A stretch of DNA of 8,477 nt from Acidobacteriota bacterium. Its GTDB lineage: Bacteria > Acidobacteriota > Terriglobia > UBA7540. How positions within the stretch are numbered: the stretch's first letter is position 1; each line of letters begins with the position of its first letter. Below are positions 6,322-8,477 of the stretch, in pieces. Under the pieces are notes generated by a model. It saw nothing but the letters and a program-made list of their open reading frames with translations. It did not search any database and had not been told where the DNA came from. The position numbers and the translations under genes are program-made. The stretch lies in assembly GCA_021827255.1 (NCBI GenBank), contig JAKAWO010000125.1, forward strand, positions 1-8,477, read 5' to 3'.

Positions 6322-7059
6322 CTAGCCGGCATCGCGGTTGGCTTCATCGAGCAGCCGCAGCCCTTCCATGATCAGCCCCTGAGTGGACATCGTGGCGGTG
6401 TGCTCGGTCGTAGGCCGGGTAAAATCTACCTCCCACTCGCCGTCCGTCCACGTCAAAACCTTGTAAACGGCCTGATCGCCAACCTCATTCCCATAGGCGG
6501 CGTGGATGACTTGACCTTCTCGGAAGAACAGCGTGCAGACTTCGGGGCCGGAGCGCAAAATGAGGGCACAGGTCTTGCGGCCCTGCTCGAGGGATTGCAT
6601 CCAGTCCAGCAGGCTCATTTCGCTCAACCGCCCGGAAATCGCTCCGCCGTGGGTTCCCATCATCTCCGTCTTTTGCTGGATGAGACGGGCCGTAATCCGC
6701 CGCGCCTGCTTGGCCAGCTCGTGGACGAAGAAAGGCTTGACGAAGAAATCTTCCACGCCGTCCACCATCATGCGGAGGCGCTCGTCAATCTCCTTTTGCG
6801 AGGCCAAAAACACGAAGGGAATCTCGGCCGTCTCGTTGCGGGCCCGCACTTTTTCAAACAGCGCGCGCCCGTCCATCACCGGCATGGAGTAGTCGGCGAT
6901 GATGAGGTCAGGCCGGACCTCGATCGCCTTCATCAGCGCGTCCGCGCCGTCGCTAGCGGCAATCAGCTCTCCGGCCTTCTCCAGGCTCTGCGCCAACAGT
7001 CTGCGGGTGGTCGGGTTGTCATCCACAATCAGAATCTTGAGAGTGGTCGCTGCGGTCAC
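6322..7059 (-). CDS. Response regulator: receiver domain plus PATAN (DUF4388) domain
   Basis: This is a 245-residue cytoplasmic signalling protein. Residues about 6-125 form a receiver domain: LKILIVDDN with acidic D13/D14, phospho-acceptor Asp56 in IIADYSMPVMDG, and Lys108 in FFVKPF. At the end of strand beta-4 the sequence is PFVFLAS, so the usual Thr/Ser switch position appears to be Ala86, followed by Ser87. A linker helix leads to residues about 140-216, where ISGRLSEMSLLDWMQ, the strand-forming VCTLFFREGQVIHAAYG and WTDGEWEVDF match PATAN/DUF4388. This domain is common in bacterial regulators and is thought to mediate protein interactions; there is no DNA-binding output. The start is GTG 7059, set by AAGGAG 7 nt upstream. 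The gene sits between moaC and mogA with 43- and 44-bp gaps, so it is probably co-transcribed with Moco genes. No cognate histidine kinase is in view. Confidence 0.88.
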   Translation of the reverse strand: MTAATTLKILIVDDNPTTRRLLAQSLEKAGELIAASDGADALMKAIEVRPDLIIADYSMPVMDGRALFEKVRARNETAEIPFVFLASQKEIDERLRMMVDGVEDFFVKPFFVHELAKQARRITARLIQQKTEMMGTHGGAISGRLSEMSLLDWMQSLEQGRKTCALILRSGPEVCTLFFREGQVIHAAYGNEVGDQAVYKVLTWTDGEWEVDFTRPTTEHTATMSTQGLIMEGLRLLDEANRDAG

Positions 7060-7066
7060 TGCCTTG

Positions 7067-7072
7067 CTCCTT
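7067..7072 (-). promoter_or_regulatory. Shine-Dalgarno of the response regulator gene
   Basis: Read on the minus strand, AAGGAG lies 7 nt before GTG 7059. It decides this non-ATG start, and the receiver domain begins directly after it. It is the clearest ribosome-binding site in the minus-strand cluster. Confidence 0.7.
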
Positions 7073-7102
7073 GAGGATCGCTCCTGTCCTTCTCCGAAAT
7101 CC

Positions 7103-7663
7103 TCACCTTCGCCGGTATAATCCCGACCTCCCGCCGCGCTTTTCGAGCAGGCGGAGATTGGTAACCTCCATGCCCCGCTCCAGGGCCTTGCACATGTCGT
7201 AAACCGTCAGCGCCGCCACGGCAGCCGCCGTCAGCGCCTCCATTTCTACTCCCGTCGGTCCCTGGCTGCGAATCTCGGAGGCAATCCGCACGCCATTTTT
7301 GCAAAATTCCGCCTGAACATCAACCTGCGTCAGCAGCAAAGGATGGCAGAGCGGAATCAACTCCGCTGTCCGCTTGGCGGCGGCGATCCCTGCAATGCGC
7401 GCGATCTCGAGGGGGTCGCCTTTGGGATTCTTCCGGATGGCGCGGAGCGTGGCAGGCTTCATTTTGACCAGCGCGCCAGCCTTGGCCGCGCGCTGGGTCG
7501 CCGGTTTGTCCGTGACGTCCACCATTCTCGCGCGCCCCGCTCCATCGTAATGGCTCAGCGATTGCGGCACCGCTTGCGACCCGGCGGGCGGCCGATGCCT
7601 GCGTCCGTCCGCCCGCCTTTGGATGCCCGAATTTGAGGTCGCTTCACTGACCAAGGATTTCAT
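7103..7663 (-). CDS. moaC: Cyclic pyranopterin monophosphate synthase MoaC
   Basis: MoaC converts the cyclic GTP intermediate made by MoaA into cyclic pyranopterin monophosphate, the first stable Moco precursor. Numbered from ATG 7663 (186 residues), the conserved elements are LSHYDGAGRARMVDVTDK (36-53), the KGDPLEIARIAGIAAAKR block (81-98) with active-site Lys81, LCHP (105-108) with Cys106 and His107, GVEMEALTA (138-146) with Glu140 and Glu142, YDMCKALER (155-163) with Asp156 and Lys159, and a C-terminal LLEKRGGRSGLYR. The ATG overlaps the moeA stop in an ATGA, which suggests translational coupling and is why I chose it. It gives about 31 extra N-terminal residues rich in Arg, Pro and Gly. 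GTG 7570 would give 155 residues, closer to the family norm of about 160, so the true start is uncertain. The response regulator follows after 43 bp. Confidence 0.92.
   Translation of the reverse strand: MKSLVSEATSNSGIQRRADGRRHRPPAGSQAVPQSLSHYDGAGRARMVDVTDKPATQRAAKAGALVKMKPATLRAIRKNPKGDPLEIARIAGIAAAKRTAELIPLCHPLLLTQVDVQAEFCKNGVRIASEIRSQGPTGVEMEALTAAAVAALTVYDMCKALERGMEVTNLRLLEKRGGRSGLYRRR
7583..7617. other. GC-rich 9-bp inverted repeat near the moaC N-terminus
   Basis: GGCGGGCGG (7583-7591) and CCGCCCGCC (7609-7617) form a perfect 9-bp stem with a 17-nt loop. In the minus-strand mRNA this stem ends about 12 nt before the alternative moaC start GTG 7570, inside the non-conserved N-terminal extension given by ATG 7663. 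There is no T-run on the 3' side in the transcribed direction, so it is not an intrinsic terminator. It could influence moaC translation, or simply reflect high GC. Confidence 0.4.
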
Positions 7664-8477
7664 ACCGTCTTGGGCAGCACATCCACCCAACTTCCGGCGG
7701 CCAGTTCCGTTTGCTCAGGGTGAGATACGAGAAAGCAATTGGCCGCTGCCAGACCGGCTAAGTCTCCGGAACCCTGCCAGGCGACGCATTCCACCACCGC
7801 CTCGCCGTTCAGCATTTCCACCCGCGCCGGCACGAACCGGGTCAAGCCCGCGTCCTGACGTAGCGTCTTGGCCAAGTGGGCTCGCAACAGCAACGGGGCT
7901 TCAAATCCCCCGCCGCCGAGCGCCTGGACGGCCGGGCGCCCAAACAAGCGGAAAGTCACCCAGGCTGAAACCGGGTTTCCGGGGAGTCCAAAAAACAATT
8001 TCCCCTGCGCTTGGCCGAACACCAGCGGCTTTCCCGGCCGAATCGCCACGCTTCGAAAGAAAATTTCCGCTCCCAACTCGTCCAGCACATCTTCGACAAA
8101 ATCGTACTTCCCGGCTGAAACCCCGCCGCTGACCACGACTAGGTCCGCCTCGAACGCGCGCGCGATCATCCGCCGCAACGTCGGCTTTTCGTCGGGAGCA
8201 ATTCCAATTGGGCGTGGGACGGCTCCCGCCGCTCGAATCTCCGCCCCGATCGCCGCCGTATTGCTCTCACGCGTCTGGAACCACTCCGGCTGGCAGTTCG
8301 GGGGAACAATTTCGTCGCCGGTGGAGAGAACGGCGACCACAGGCTGGCGGAAAACCACGACCTCCAGTCGGCCGACCGAGGCAAGCAACGCCAGCTCACC
8401 TGCTCCCAGTCGCTGTCCGCGCCTCAAAACTCGAGCGCCCCGCGCCGCCTCGGCGCCGCGGCAAACTATGTTTTCAG
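7660..8477 (-). CDS. moeA: Molybdopterin molybdenumtransferase MoeA (N-terminus outside window)
   Basis: MoeA inserts molybdate into the MPT-AMP made by MogA, completing Mo-molybdopterin. The frame is open to the right edge (first whole codon at 8475), giving 271 residues. About 130-140 N-terminal residues are missing, judged against a family length near 400. The visible part starts at ENIVCRGAEA, the family's N-I-R-x-x-G-E-D region. It then has VVAVLSTGDEIVPP, SNTAAIGAEIRAAGA, VVSGGVSAGKYDFVEDVL (with the Asp of the molybdate-binding loop), AIRPGKPLVFG and FFGLPGNPVSAW, followed by the C-terminal beta-barrel domain IV ending VDVLPKTV. TTG 8427 is only an internal start-like codon, not the true start. 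The stop overlaps the moaC start by four bases. No frameshift or missing motif is visible, so this is the probable upstream part of a moeA-moaC-regulator-mogA unit. Confidence 0.95.
   Translation of the reverse strand, partial: ENIVCRGAEAARGARVLRRGQRLGAGELALLASVGRLEVVVFRQPVVAVLSTGDEIVPPNCQPEWFQTRESNTAAIGAEIRAAGAVPRPIGIAPDEKPTLRRMIARAFEADLVVVSGGVSAGKYDFVEDVLDELGAEIFFRSVAIRPGKPLVFGQAQGKLFFGLPGNPVSAWVTFRLFGRPAVQALGGGGFEAPLLLRAHLAKTLRQDAGLTRFVPARVEMLNGEAVVECVAWQGSGDLAGLAAANCFLVSHPEQTELAAGSWVDVLPKTV

Noticed and set aside
5424..6371. Open frame of 315 codons on the + strand
   Set aside because: It lies antisense to nuoA and mogA. Its product is Arg/Ser/Pro-rich low-complexity sequence typical of the reverse frame of GC-rich genes.
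6277..7074. Open frame of 265 codons on the + strand
   Set aside because: It is exactly antisense to the response regulator gene, whose receiver and PATAN motifs are unmistakable. The + strand product has no recognisable domain.

Overview
The window is GC-rich, densely coding bacterial DNA. Several things point to a soil-type Gram-negative bacterium: a very long TPR protein ending in an outer-membrane beta-barrel, a response regulator with a C-terminal PATAN/DUF4388 domain, a membrane-bound class III cyclase-like protein, and a bacterial molybdenum-cofactor (Moco) gene set. Acidobacteriota or a neighbouring phylum is my best guess. It rests on gene style only, because the window has no rRNA or other phylogenetic marker.

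Left arm, + strand (1-5110). The window opens inside a TPR protein gene that ends at 340. After 97 bp comes a 1142-residue secreted protein (438-3866). It has a signal peptide, about 750 residues of TPR repeats and a C-terminal barrel of about 350 residues that ends in Phe. This is the architecture of exopolysaccharide exporters such as BcsC, PgaA and PelB. The TPR array contains a visible long-range duplication with a period of about 215 residues. A 242-bp gap holds a candidate extended -10 promoter and a leader of about 100 nt with small inverted repeats. It precedes a 333-residue membrane protein (4109-5110) that joins a two-helix, YggT-like N-terminus to a class III nucleotidyl-cyclase-like domain. 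That domain keeps both metal-binding Asp residues but has lost the usual Asn and Arg of the active site.

Right arm, - strand (8477-5316). Five genes read leftwards: moeA (5' end outside the window), moaC (overlapping moeA by an ATGA), a REC-PATAN response regulator, mogA/moaB, and nuoA. The gaps are -4, 43, 44 and 101 bp, so the first four look like one transcription unit. moaC, mogA and moeA cover cPMP formation, MPT adenylylation and molybdate insertion. nuoA is a lone complex I subunit gene with its own candidate promoter. It converges on the cyclase-like gene across a 205-bp gap with one short hairpin.

I see no tRNA, rRNA, CRISPR array, insertion sequence or phage feature. The points most worth checking are the YggT-like/cyclase fusion with its altered active site, the response regulator inside a Moco operon, the isolated nuoA, and the duplicated TPR super-block in the exporter-like protein.
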